From a virus, in the IMG/VR virus record IMGVR_UViG_3300028297_000340, positions 1 through 37,854 of that record: DNA of 37,854 nt; one strand, 5' to 3'. The notes below the pieces were generated by a model. That model searched no databases, was not told the DNA's origin, and saw nothing but the letters and a program-made list of their open reading frames with translations. Both the position numbers and the translations under genes were made by a program. Below are positions 28,730 through 36,457 of the stretch, one piece after another; position 1 is the stretch's first letter, and every line of letters begins with the position of its first letter.

Positions 28730-29398
28730 TTAAGATTTCCCGATGATTTCGTCAATAATACCATAAGCTTTAGCTTCTTTTGCATTTAACCAAAAGTCTC
28801 TAGTCGCATCTTTCATTACTTCGTCAGCTGGTTTTCCACAATATTCTCCTAAAAGATTAAATAATTCTTTATTTACTTTTTGCCATTCTTTCCAATCTAT
28901 TTCAGCATCTTGAATATTACCATTAAATCCACCAGAGGATTGGTGTAACATTGTAGTAGAATGTCTAAGTGAAGATCTTTTTCCCTTAGTTCCTGCTCCT
29001 AATAAAACAGAACCCATTGATGCAGCCATACCAGTATTTACTGTTTTAATATCTGACTTAATGTAATCCATAACATCAACCATTGAAAGTCCACTTTTAA
29101 CACTTCCACCTGGAGAATCAATATGCATCGTAATATCTGTTCCTCCAACTGAGTCTAAAAACATCAACTGTGCTTGAACAATCGTAGACATATTATCATT
29201 AACAGGTCCTGCAACCCATAATAACCTATCCATCATTAATCTAGAAAAGATATCCATCTGAGTAGCTCTTAACTCTCTTTCTTCTAAGATATATGGAGTT
29301 AACGAGTTTTCAATCTGCTTCTCATAGTAATTTAATTTAGATGATGAAACATTATGATCACTCATCGCATACTTTTCAAATTCTTTTCCGTAATTCAT
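28730..29398 (-). CDS. clpP: ClpP-like serine protease
   Basis: A 222-residue ClpP with a complete catalytic triad: Ser127 in G-M-A-A-S-M-G, His152 in M-L-H-Q, Asp201 in T-R-D-F-W. The substrate-binding loop I-D-S-P-G-G-S-V (93-100) is intact. A leader of about 40 residues precedes the core. ClpP forms a 14-subunit degradation chamber fed by a AAA+ unfoldase; a matching one is encoded at 31479-33482. This gene has its own AAAC-N16-TATAAT promoter. Possible jobs: removal of host proteins or prohead maturation. Phage ClpP proteins sometimes act as prohead proteases, which is the main alternative. Confidence 0.9.
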   Translation of the reverse strand: MNYGKEFEKYAMSDHNVSSSKLNYYEKQIENSLTPYILEERELRATQMDIFSRLMMDRLLWVAGPVNDNMSTIVQAQLMFLDSVGGTDITMHIDSPGGSVKSGLSMVDVMDYIKSDIKTVNTGMAASMGSVLLGAGTKGKRSSLRHSTTMLHQSSGGFNGNIQDAEIDWKEWQKVNKELFNLLGEYCGKPADEVMKDATRDFWLNAKEAKAYGIIDEIIGKS

Positions 29399-29425
29399 AT
29401 AATTCTTTGTGTGTATTATTTTAAT

Positions 29426-29452
29426 ATTATATTAAGTTATCCTTAAATGTTT
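29426..29452 (-). promoter_or_regulatory. AAACATTT-N12-ATATAAT promoter (clpP)
   Basis: AAACATTT (29445-29452), 12 bases, ATATAA (29427-29432), 28 bases upstream of the clpP ATG. It matches the eight-site family with one change in each box. Confidence 0.5.
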
Positions 29453-30266
29453 CAACATAAGAATAAGTATTATCAGATTCGGTATCATCTCCTTGTGTTA
29501 TTAGATTATGATTAGTCATATACACTTGCATGTTTTTGAATTGATAATTAATCCATACGTCAACTGGGCCGACAATAGGCAAACCTTCTAATAATTTCTT
29601 AGCTCCTTCGTATGTTAATACATAACCAGATAACCACCATACTCCATTATATAACCGTGATAGATTTTGGGAATGAGGATCCCATGTAAATCCAAATTGA
29701 TTTGGCAAACTAGAAAGATACAATAAATCCCAATCATTAGGAAGTTCTTTTTCAAATATGCTTTCTATTTTATCTTGAAATTTATGACAAAATTCAAAGT
29801 CATCTTCCATTATGAGGGTGACTGGTGTTTTATTCTCTACAATTTCTTTCCAAATTCTATAGTGTGAAAATGCGATTCCAGTTTCAGCAGAAGAACATAA
29901 TATCTTATTATTTCTTTTTAATTTATTTTTCATTCCGGGAGAAGGATCTATTTCCCAGTGAAATGAAAATGGATATTTGTTAATGTGTATTTTTTTAGAA
30001 AACCACTTTATTCTTTTTCCTTCTATTGCGTCAAAGAATCTTAAATGATCTAGTAATGTTTTACGTCCCTTTAGTTTTTGGGAAGATGCTCTCTTCTCTG
30101 CTATTTTTAATCTATCTTTCCTGTATGCTAGATGAATAACTACGGTGTCGTCAATATACTTAGTCCATTCAATTCTTTTCTGTCTCTCGAATACTCGTAA
30201 GAGTCGAGAGAACCATTTTGATGTGGTTCTAGCGACTCTATTAAATCCTTCAAGCCCGTACTTCAT
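29427..30266 (-). CDS. Glycosyltransferase family 25 (collagen galactosyltransferase-like family)
   Basis: A 279-residue GT25 enzyme. Signatures: V-V-I-H-L-A-Y-R-K-D-R-L (42-53), the F-D-A-I-E-G block (78-83), S-A-E-T-G-I-A-F-S-H-Y-R-I-W (126-139), the metal site L-I-M-E-D-D-F (151-157), W-D-L-L-Y-L-S-S (179-186) and G-Y-V-L-T-Y-E-G-A-K-K-L-L (214-226), with V-D-V-W (235-238). This family includes bacterial LPS galactosyltransferases and animal COLGALT enzymes, which add galactose to hydroxylysine of collagen. With a collagen-like fibre and a lysyl-hydroxylase-like gene in the same window, the fibre is a plausible acceptor. An LPS-like host glycan is the alternative. Confidence 0.87.
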   Translation of the reverse strand: MKYGLEGFNRVARTTSKWFSRLLRVFERQKRIEWTKYIDDTVVIHLAYRKDRLKIAEKRASSQKLKGRKTLLDHLRFFDAIEGKRIKWFSKKIHINKYPFSFHWEIDPSPGMKNKLKRNNKILCSSAETGIAFSHYRIWKEIVENKTPVTLIMEDDFEFCHKFQDKIESIFEKELPNDWDLLYLSSLPNQFGFTWDPHSQNLSRLYNGVWWLSGYVLTYEGAKKLLEGLPIVGPVDVWINYQFKNMQVYMTNHNLITQGDDTESDNTYSYVETFKDNLI

Positions 30267-30274
30267 TATTGAAT

Positions 30275-30541
30275 TTATATTCTATTTAGCAAGTCTGTGA
30301 TGTGTTTACATTTTTCGTAATTTTCTCTTTCTTTAAAAAATTCTAGAGATTTTTGCAAAGACTTATTATATCTATCTTCATCCAAGAGGGATTCATACTC
30401 ATTTCCTTGTTCATCTATCAATTTACATAGTATATTTCCTTTCATTGATATTCCATCAATAGTATCTTCTATGTGTTGTACGATATTTAAATGAAAACCG
30501 ACAATGTCATCTATGCCATCTTCCAAGGAACCCAGTTCCAT
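30275..30541 (-). CDS. Small protein with C-terminal UVR-like motif (paralogue 4)
   Basis: An 88-residue acidic protein, starting MELGSLEDGIDD. The frame extends to an earlier ATG (30577) that overlaps the thymidylate synthase-like gene by 26 bases; the start used here avoids the overlap. The C-terminal S-L-E-F-F-K-E-R-E-N-Y-E-K-C-K-H-I matches the UVR-like motif of the products starting at 7489, 8092 and 9327. It lies between the ClpP and ClpC genes, which supports a link to the Clp system. Confidence 0.68.
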   Translation of the reverse strand: MELGSLEDGIDDIVGFHLNIVQHIEDTIDGISMKGNILCKLIDEQGNEYESLLDEDRYNKSLQKSLEFFKERENYEKCKHITDLLNRI

Positions 30542-30551
30542 CGTCCTAGTG

Positions 30552-31451
30552 TTAATCCTGAATTTCGGGTATTCCATCCTTTCCTATGAGTTCTTCTTCA
30601 TTAATAATACCTGCGAATGATTCTAGAATTTGTCTGAATTCTTTCTGTGTAGGTTTTTCAGTTTCTATAGTCTCGTTTACTTTTTCTATAAAGGATAATC
30701 CATGATCTGTTAATAGCATCTTACCCGCTTCAATGGTAAAGAATGGTTGATCTATTATCATTGCGTATTGTGTAGAATCTTCTATAATTTCTTGTTGAAT
30801 TTTAGCTGCTAATTCGAAGTGTCTTTCGTAGAAATGAGAGTTATCTGCACAATGGTAATATACTCCTAGGTCTAGTTCAGGGTATGTGTCTTTTAACCAT
30901 AGATGAACATGTTGGTGAACGAATGCAAAGAAAGGTGCGTCAAACGTTAATCCATAGAACACATCATTAGATCTCATTTGAACTTTCATATTCAATTGAT
31001 TATTTCTAATAAAGAAATTTAAGTACATAGTACATACAAAATCTTTATTACCTTCAAACTGAAATTTGGGTTGATTAAGAAATGCTATCGCCTGTCTCGT
31101 GTTTTGATCCGCTTTTAATGAATCTACAACCCATTCTAATTGTTCATTAAATAATAGTGAACCGTAGTTTGAGTTAATTTCATTTGAATTAGGATTAGTT
31201 AATGTAGACCAGAATCCTGAAAATTGACCTATATAATCTACATCGTTATCTTTTCGTAGATACCATGTTAATTCACCTGCAAAGTATTTCCAGTTGAATT
31301 TTCTATTTTCAAAATTAGCAATAGGCATGTAAGGATCTATAGGTAAAGTTGTAAGGGCTAATTCCTTTACTTTCATATCACGTGGTTGTGATACACTTCC
31401 TATATCGTCTATGTTTGTAATTGTTTTTGAGAATTGACTTGAAAAATTCAT
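30552..31451 (-). CDS. Thymidylate synthase-like enzyme (possible dCMP hydroxymethylase)
   Basis: A 299-residue member of the thymidylate synthase fold. The nucleophile is Cys140 in D-F-V-C-T, the phosphate site is M-R-S-N-D (159-163), and A-D-N-S-H-F-Y (202-208) holds the nucleoside-binding residues. Where standard TS has Asn in R-S-x-D-x-x-x-G-x-x-F-N, this protein has Asp171 (G-L-T-F-D). In T4 dCMP hydroxymethylase Asp at that place selects dCMP instead of dUMP. So the product may be hydroxymethyl-dCMP, used to modify phage DNA; a plain TS with variant sequence remains possible. It has its own AAAC-N16-TATAAT promoter. Confidence 0.8.
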   Translation of the reverse strand: MNFSSQFSKTITNIDDIGSVSQPRDMKVKELALTTLPIDPYMPIANFENRKFNWKYFAGELTWYLRKDNDVDYIGQFSGFWSTLTNPNSNEINSNYGSLLFNEQLEWVVDSLKADQNTRQAIAFLNQPKFQFEGNKDFVCTMYLNFFIRNNQLNMKVQMRSNDVFYGLTFDAPFFAFVHQHVHLWLKDTYPELDLGVYYHCADNSHFYERHFELAAKIQQEIIEDSTQYAMIIDQPFFTIEAGKMLLTDHGLSFIEKVNETIETEKPTQKEFRQILESFAGIINEEELIGKDGIPEIQD

Positions 31452-31472
31452 TTAATAAGTTATTAGTTTATT

Positions 31473-31499
31473 ATTATACTACTTTTTAATAGAAAGTTT
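31473..31499 (-). promoter_or_regulatory. AAACTTTC-N12-GTATAAT promoter
   Basis: AAACTTTC (31492-31499), 12 bases, GTATAAT (31473-31479), 22 bases upstream of the ATG at 31451. The upstream box lies inside the end of the ClpC-like gene. Confidence 0.5.
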
Positions 31500-33482
31500 A
31501 TCTTCTTTCTTCGTATGATTGATTGTGTACACCTCGTCTCCTCTAACTATTTCTCCTTTAATAATAGCATCCGCTAAAAGATCTTCAATGTAAGTTTGAA
31601 CCGCTCTCTTCAAGGGTCTTGCACCATAATCAGGATCATATCCTTTTTCTGCTAAGAATTCCTTTGCTTGCTTAGTAACTTTAATATTATATTTCTGATC
31701 AAACATTCTAATTACCAGGTGTCTAACTTCAATATCAACAATTTGAAGAATATCTTCATGCTTTAATTGGTCGAATAATACTACATCATCTAATCTATTT
31801 AAAAATTCCGGTGCAAACTTATTTTTAAGTTCCTTTGCGATGATAGCTTCAGTGTGTGCTTTTCTTCCAGCGATTGAAGATTTCTTAGTTTCAAATCCAA
31901 TACCCGTTCCGAACTCACTTACTTTTTTAGCACCGACATTAGATGTCATAATGATAATCGTATTCGTAAAGTCAACTGTTCTTCCTAATGAATCTGTTAA
32001 TCTTCCTTCGTCTAATACTTGTAGTAAAGTATTGAATACATCAGGGTGTGCTTTTTCAATTTCATCGAAAAGTACAACCGAATAAGGTCTTCTTCTAACC
32101 TGTTCTGTTAATTGACCGCCATCTTCATGACCAACATATCCAGGAGGAGAACCAATTAATCTTGATACTGCAAACTTTTCCATGTATTCGCTCATATCAA
32201 TTCTAATTAAATGATCTTCTGATCCAAAGTAATAATTAGTAATCGCCTTTACTGTTTCTGTTTTACCAACACCAGTTGGTCCTAAGAACATAAAAGAACC
32301 TATAGGTTTTTTAGCAGATGATACACCAGTTCTTGATCTTTTAATTACCTTAGAGAGTGCGTCTACTGCTTGATCTTGTCCAATAATCATTTTCTTAAGC
32401 TCTGTTTCCATTGCTAGGATTATTTTACTTTCATCACCTGTCATTCTTGTTACAGGAATTCCTGTTGCTTGTGAAATAGTTTCAGCAATATCTTCGGCTG
32501 TTACTTTTTTCTTTTTATCTCTTAGTGACTTTTCCCATGCAGATATTTTCTTTTCAATTAAATTCTTAGATTGAATTTCTTTATCTCTAAAGTGAGCAGC
32601 TTTTTCATAGTCTTGTTCTTCAACTGCCTTTAATTTGTCAAGTGTTAAAGCTTCTACCTCAGTCTCCGCTCTTTTAATATGCACAGGTACTTTGATTTCG
32701 CTTAAGTGAACTTTTGCACCTGATTCATCCATTAAATCAATAGCCTTATCAGGAAGTTCTCTACTTGTAATATACCTTGTAGAAAGAGAGACACATGCTT
32801 CTAGTGCATCATCAGTATATTCAACTGCATGATAATCTTCATAGTTTCCTTTAATTCTTTGTAAGATTTCGATAGTATCTTCCTCGCTAGGTGGATCTAT
32901 AAATACTTCTTGGAATCTTCTAGTAAGTGCACCATCATCTTCAATATTTTCTCTATATTCATCTAAAGTAGTTGCACCAATACATTGTACTTGTCCTCTC
33001 GCTAATGCAGGTTTTAATATATTTGAAGCGTCTAAAGATCCACTAACACCACCTGCTCCAACGATTGTATGTAATTCATCGATAAAAACAATGATGTCTT
33101 TGTTATTCTTTAATTCCTCAACGATAAGTTTCATTCTTTCTTCAAACTCACCTCTATATTTTGTACCTGCTACGATATTAGAAATATTGATAGAAACTAT
33201 TCTTTTCTTTAAAAGAGTTCTTGCTACTTTCTTATCTACGATTCTTTGTGCAATCGCCTCTACTAACGCAGTCTTACCTACACCAGGATCTCCTAAAATA
33301 ATAGGATTATTCTTCTTTCTTCTCGATAGGATTTGGCAAATTCTATACACTTCTTTTTCCCTTCCGATAATAGGATCTAGATTTCCTTTTGCAGCTTCAG
33401 CTGTTAGGTCTTCTCCATACTCATCAACGTAAGGTGTTTTTCTTTTACCGCCTTTTCCTGGATTTTCAAATTGTTCTGCCAT
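31479..33482 (-). CDS. clpC: ClpC/ClpA-like AAA+ unfoldase
   Basis: A 667-residue Hsp100 unfoldase with two AAA+ modules. Module 1: Walker A G-D-P-G-V-G-K-T (64-71), Walker B I-V-F-I-D-E (131-136). Module 2: Walker A G-P-T-G-V-G-K-T (401-408), Walker B V-V-L-F-D-E (469-474). Between them is a UVR segment, E-Q-D-Y-E-K-A-A-H-F-R-D (289-300), typical of ClpC. The tripeptide I-G-F (528-530) sits where ClpA and ClpC carry the loop that docks onto ClpP. The usual N-terminal adaptor domain is absent: the chain starts about 30 residues before module 1. Together with the ClpP gene at 28730-29398 it should form a phage ClpCP protease. Confidence 0.93.
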   Translation of the reverse strand: MAEQFENPGKGGKRKTPYVDEYGEDLTAEAAKGNLDPIIGREKEVYRICQILSRRKKNNPIILGDPGVGKTALVEAIAQRIVDKKVARTLLKKRIVSINISNIVAGTKYRGEFEERMKLIVEELKNNKDIIVFIDELHTIVGAGGVSGSLDASNILKPALARGQVQCIGATTLDEYRENIEDDGALTRRFQEVFIDPPSEEDTIEILQRIKGNYEDYHAVEYTDDALEACVSLSTRYITSRELPDKAIDLMDESGAKVHLSEIKVPVHIKRAETEVEALTLDKLKAVEEQDYEKAAHFRDKEIQSKNLIEKKISAWEKSLRDKKKKVTAEDIAETISQATGIPVTRMTGDESKIILAMETELKKMIIGQDQAVDALSKVIKRSRTGVSSAKKPIGSFMFLGPTGVGKTETVKAITNYYFGSEDHLIRIDMSEYMEKFAVSRLIGSPPGYVGHEDGGQLTEQVRRRPYSVVLFDEIEKAHPDVFNTLLQVLDEGRLTDSLGRTVDFTNTIIIMTSNVGAKKVSEFGTGIGFETKKSSIAGRKAHTEAIIAKELKNKFAPEFLNRLDDVVLFDQLKHEDILQIVDIEVRHLVIRMFDQKYNIKVTKQAKEFLAEKGYDPDYGARPLKRAVQTYIEDLLADAIIKGEIVRGDEVYTINHTKKEDKLSIKK

Positions 33483-33505
33483 TGTAGAATTTAATTGTTA
33501 TACTT

Positions 33506-33532
33506 ATTTTACTCCGTTTTTAGGAATTGTTT
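33506..33532 (-). promoter_or_regulatory. AAACAATT-N12-GTAAAAT promoter (clpC)
   Basis: AAACAATT (33525-33532), 12 bases, GTAAAAT (33506-33512), 24 bases before the unfoldase ATG. A second GTATAA (33497-33502) lies 10 bases closer to the gene. Confidence 0.5.
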
Positions 33533-33986
33533 ATTTTGACAGATTATCTGCGGCTGCTATTGCAGGTAAGATATCTGGCTTTATTCTTACTTTAATTCCA
33601 AGAGACTTAACATAACCTATCGCAGCGTTAACTACTTTATTAGAAGCGTGTTGTTCTTGGTGGTTGAGGTCTAAATCAATTGTATGTATATTTATCCCAT
33701 TATCCCGAAGATATTGTGTAACTTCGACGGATCTTTCAACTTCTCCCCATAACTTTCTCCACATATCTCGAATAGGTTCTACCTTTTCCTTCTTATAAAG
33801 AACATGGCATCCAGTATTTCCAACATGAATTACAACCGTGCTTACGTATGTTGTAAACTCACCCTTTACATGTGAATCACATCCTACGTAAATTCGAATT
33901 GAATTATTGGAATTTCTTTTTATGTATTGTTTCAGATATGTCGCTAAATCAATTTGCGACTTATCAGCAAGTCTTCTGAACTTCAT
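33531..33986 (-). CDS. RNase H-like fold protein (YkuK/DUF458 family)
   Basis: A 151-residue protein of the YkuK-type RNase H-like family. The first acidic residue lies in I-Y-V-G-C-D-S-H (D37), followed by T-Y-V-S-T-V-V-I-H and a central helix W-G-E-V-E-R-S-V-E-V; the second acidic cluster is I-D-L-D-L-N. Nuclease activity is predicted from the fold but not established for the family. It sits between the LOG and ClpC genes and probably shares a promoter with LOG. Confidence 0.82.
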   Translation of the reverse strand: MKFRRLADKSQIDLATYLKQYIKRNSNNSIRIYVGCDSHVKGEFTTYVSTVVIHVGNTGCHVLYKKEKVEPIRDMWRKLWGEVERSVEVTQYLRDNGINIHTIDLDLNHQEQHASNKVVNAAIGYVKSLGIKVRIKPDILPAIAAADNLSK

Positions 33987-33998
33987 CTATTATATTTA

Positions 33999-34664
33999 TT
34001 AGAAATTGGTGGAGTCGGTATTCTTAGAAAACTTATTATGATACTCTGTAATTTTAGACACTGCTTCTTCTGCAGTATCAACTACTCTAAATAAATCAAA
34101 ATCTTTTTGACATATTGCACCATGTTTCCATAAAGTATTTTGCATCCAATCTACGAGACCTTCCCAATAATCTCTACCTACAAGAACAATAGGATATTTT
34201 ACATTATGTCCGCATTGTGCAAGTGTTATGGCTTCGAATAACTCATCTAAGGTTCCAACACCTCCTGGGCAAATAACAAATGCCTGTGAATATTTAAGGA
34301 ACATTACTTTTCGTGTAAAGAAATATCTATTCTCAACACCTAAATCCACATAATCATTCATGCTAGCTTCAAAAGGCAATTCAATTCCAACACCTATACT
34401 TTTACCTAATGCTTCATGTGCTCCTTTATTTGCAGCTTCCATAATTCCAGGACCACCTCCTGTGATTACACCAAACCCTGCTTCAACGAGAAGCTTTCCA
34501 ATTTTCTCAGCTTCTTTATACATTGGATTTGTTGATAATGTTCTAGCGCTTCCAAATACAGAAACACAAGGACCTAATTCATTAAACGTATCAAACCCCT
34601 TTGTGAATTCTCCCTGAATTCTTAGAATCTGCCAAGCATCTTCAGATTTTCTATTGTTACTCAT
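33999..34664 (-). CDS. LOG-family nucleotide phosphoribohydrolase (TIGR00730)
   Basis: A 221-residue LOG-type (lysine decarboxylase-like Rossmann) protein. Signatures are S-V-F-G-S-A-R (35-41), G-G-G-P-G-I-M-E-A-A-N (69-79) and P-G-G-V-G-T-L-D-E (133-141), which form the nucleotide-binding and catalytic site. These enzymes release a base from nucleoside 5'-monophosphates (cytokinin activation in plants). In a phage it may act in nucleotide salvage or signalling. An AAAC-N16-TATAAT promoter lies 31 bases upstream. Confidence 0.9.
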   Translation of the reverse strand: MSNNRKSEDAWQILRIQGEFTKGFDTFNELGPCVSVFGSARTLSTNPMYKEAEKIGKLLVEAGFGVITGGGPGIMEAANKGAHEALGKSIGVGIELPFEASMNDYVDLGVENRYFFTRKVMFLKYSQAFVICPGGVGTLDELFEAITLAQCGHNVKYPIVLVGRDYWEGLVDWMQNTLWKHGAICQKDFDLFRVVDTAEEAVSKITEYHNKFSKNTDSTNF

Positions 34665-34694
34665 TATGTGTTTTGATTATGTGAATACTTTAAT

Positions 34695-34721
34695 ATTATA
34701 CTAAGATATTCCTAAAAGTTT
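34695..34721 (-). promoter_or_regulatory. AAACTTTT-N12-GTATAAT promoter (LOG gene)
   Basis: AAACTTTT (34714-34721), 12 bases, GTATAAT (34695-34701), directly after a terminator and before the LOG gene ATG at 34664. This is one of the best matches to the family. Confidence 0.55.
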
Positions 34722-34725
34722 AGAT

Positions 34726-34754
34726 AAAAAAAGACCAATTCGTTAGAATTGGTC
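34726..34754 (-). terminator. Rho-independent terminator
   Basis: Minus-strand stem GACCAATTC-TAAC-GAATTGGTC (arms 34733-34741 and 34746-34754), followed by seven T. It ends the transcript that contains the gene at 34924-35136. Between 34756 and 34923 the DNA is very A/T-rich, with a weak hairpin (GATAATA...TATTATC) around 34871-34895 and no gene. Confidence 0.85.
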
Positions 34755-34923
34755 TTAAAATAAATTATTTCTGTATAGCTATTCGTTCAAGTTTAAATAT
34801 AAAACTTATGGTTTATATATCAATGTTATTTGGGTGAAATGTAATATTTTAATAAATTAGTAGAATAAAATGATAATATCAAAATATCATATTATCATAA
34901 TTTTAGAATCTTAAAATATCTTA

Positions 34924-35136
34924 TTATTTTAATCTAATATTATTTACTGATCTTCCAGTACATCTCCAACATAAAGAAGCTGTTGTATCTGTGCCAACCT
35001 CGGACCATTCGTCGCATTCTCCGTTCTCTGGTGCAAATTCAGAATATTTACTCATAGTTGGTTTTGAGTTTTGACATATCATCATTCTCATACCATTTAC
35101 GTCTTTGGTTTTCCAATGTGTTGTTTTCTTAGCCAT
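34924..35136 (-). CDS. Small Cys-containing protein, possible zinc ribbon
   Basis: A 70-residue protein starting MAKKTTHWKT. Cysteines occur as I-C-Q, E-C-D and C-W-R-C near the end; the final CxxC with one or two earlier Cys could form a small zinc site. An earlier in-frame ATG (35160) would add eight residues (MIRLIQTK); I prefer the start shown because the protein body begins there, but both are possible. Function unknown. Confidence 0.62.
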   Translation of the reverse strand: MAKKTTHWKTKDVNGMRMMICQNSKPTMSKYSEFAPENGECDEWSEVGTDTTASLCWRCTGRSVNNIRLK

Positions 35137-35172
35137 TTTAGTTTGTATTAATCTTATCATAATATTAAGTTA

Positions 35173-35439
35173 TTATAATAGGTCTTCGTCTTCTTCATCT
35201 TTAAAATCTAGATCTATTTTAAAATTCTGCATTTGTGTATACAAATCGTCTAGTATATGTGCAGCTACTAAAAAATTAACAGTAATTCCTATTGAAAAGA
35301 TCCATCCAAACGACCATCCTGATATCCATGCAATGAATGAAGATACGAGAGCTATTAATACAGCTGGAATTGCAAAGATAGCTGCAATGACACTAACGAT
35401 TAGTGCACAGTATATCATTTTTGATAAGACGTTATTCAT
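35173..35439 (-). CDS. Small membrane protein
   Basis: An 88-residue protein with two or three hydrophobic segments (about 8-36 and 40-65) and an acidic C-terminal tail (D-F-K-D-E-E-D-E-D-L-L). No family recognised. It has a clear AAAC-N16-TATAAT promoter and starts the short unit that ends at the terminator near 34726. Confidence 0.65.
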   Translation of the reverse strand: MNNVLSKMIYCALIVSVIAAIFAIPAVLIALVSSFIAWISGWSFGWIFSIGITVNFLVAAHILDDLYTQMQNFKIDLDFKDEEDEDLL

Positions 35440-35466
35440 ATTAAAAGTTTAAGTTAATCCTTTAAT

Positions 35467-35493
35467 ATTATACTCTAATAATCTTAATTGTTT
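35467..35493 (-). promoter_or_regulatory. AAACAATT-N12-GTATAAT promoter
   Basis: AAACAATT (35486-35493), 12 bases, GTATAAT (35467-35473): a consensus match, 28 bases before the ATG at 35439. The upstream box touches the stop of the lipoprotein gene. Confidence 0.55.
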
Positions 35494-36443
35494 CAATTAC
35501 CCTTTTTTCTTGAAGGAGGAGAGCTTGAACGAACAGGTGTCGAAGATCTTGTATTAGATGGACGAGAATTATTAATCACAGGTCTATTATTATTAGATGG
35601 ACGAGAATTATTGTTAAACGTTGGGCGATTATTTCTCACTGGCGGTTTTTCTCTAATAATTCTTGGCCTAGTGTTTGTATTATTAGAGTTGTTCTCGGGT
35701 CTCTGATAAACTCTTACTCGTGTGTTATTATTTCTATTCGGACTATTATTGATGATAACCTCATTGTTCCTAGTATTATTAGTGCTTCTTCTAGTAGTCG
35801 TACTTCTAGTTCTTCTTCCATTATTTACTTCAGTTCTAATACTTGAACGTCTGCCATTAATATGCACTGTATTTGTTCTGCCACTTCTCCAACCTGGGAT
35901 TCCATAGACGTTATTACCATAATACGGCCATCCTCCATAATAATTATTAAAGTGTGAACCATACCATCCATAATGGTTTCCATATCCCCAGCCATGATTA
36001 TTCCAACCATAGTAGATTCCATATCCCCATCTATCATATCCAAATGGTGACCATCTATGAGGAGAACCCCAAGAATTCCAGCCTGTATAACCCCAAGCCC
36101 AATCATTCCACATCTGATCTCTATTCCAGCTCCAATAATAATTATTCCATCTAGAATCGTATTGTCTTCCTAGTAATCTATTATTCCAATCAAATGACCT
36201 CGGTTGACTCAATGCGTATTGCGCAAAGTCTAATCTGAAGCTTAGATCTGTTCTTAGTTTATTTCTAAATTGAAATTCGGATAGCGTGTCTATTTTAACA
36301 TCTCCGAAGTGTTGCATCGACGTCGACACATTGTGCGCCGAAACATCGTTATTTTGATCGTAACCCATCAATCGAAATTGTGTGCTACAAGAGGCTAGAA
36401 GAAAGATTCCTAGCATTAGAATTAAGTGGTTTAGTTGTTTCAT
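35493..36443 (-). CDS. Trp/Tyr/Asn-rich lipoprotein
   Basis: A 316-residue predicted lipoprotein. The signal (residues 1-18) ends in the lipobox L-L-A-S-C with Cys19 as the lipid anchor, so it should reach the host envelope. The middle (about 90-185) is extremely rich in Trp, Tyr, Gly and Asn (for example Y-Y-W-S-W-N-R-D); the rest (about 190-316) is low-complexity Asn, Arg, Ser, Thr and Pro, probably disordered. Such proteins occur in Bacteroidota genomes. Here it could alter the cell surface, for example to block superinfection; this is an inference. A GATATATA element is 6 bases from the ATG. Confidence 0.8.
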   Translation of the reverse strand: MKQLNHLILMLGIFLLASCSTQFRLMGYDQNNDVSAHNVSTSMQHFGDVKIDTLSEFQFRNKLRTDLSFRLDFAQYALSQPRSFDWNNRLLGRQYDSRWNNYYWSWNRDQMWNDWAWGYTGWNSWGSPHRWSPFGYDRWGYGIYYGWNNHGWGYGNHYGWYGSHFNNYYGGWPYYGNNVYGIPGWRSGRTNTVHINGRRSSIRTEVNNGRRTRSTTTRRSTNNTRNNEVIINNSPNRNNNTRVRVYQRPENNSNNTNTRPRIIREKPPVRNNRPTFNNNSRPSNNNRPVINNSRPSNTRSSTPVRSSSPPSRKKGN

Positions 36444-36449
36444 ATACCT

Positions 36450-36457
36450 TATATATC
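36450..36457 (-). promoter_or_regulatory. GATATATA element before lipoprotein gene
   Basis: GATATATA ends 6 bases before the ATG at 36443. It marks the right boundary of the lipoprotein gene and the left end of the structured intergenic region. Confidence 0.4.

Noticed and set aside
35493-36154. Leu- or Ile-rich plus-strand frames (35488-35706, 35722-35907) opposite the lipoprotein gene
   Set aside because: They are reverse translations of Asn/Arg-rich codons of the lipoprotein and look like artificial hydrophobic runs.
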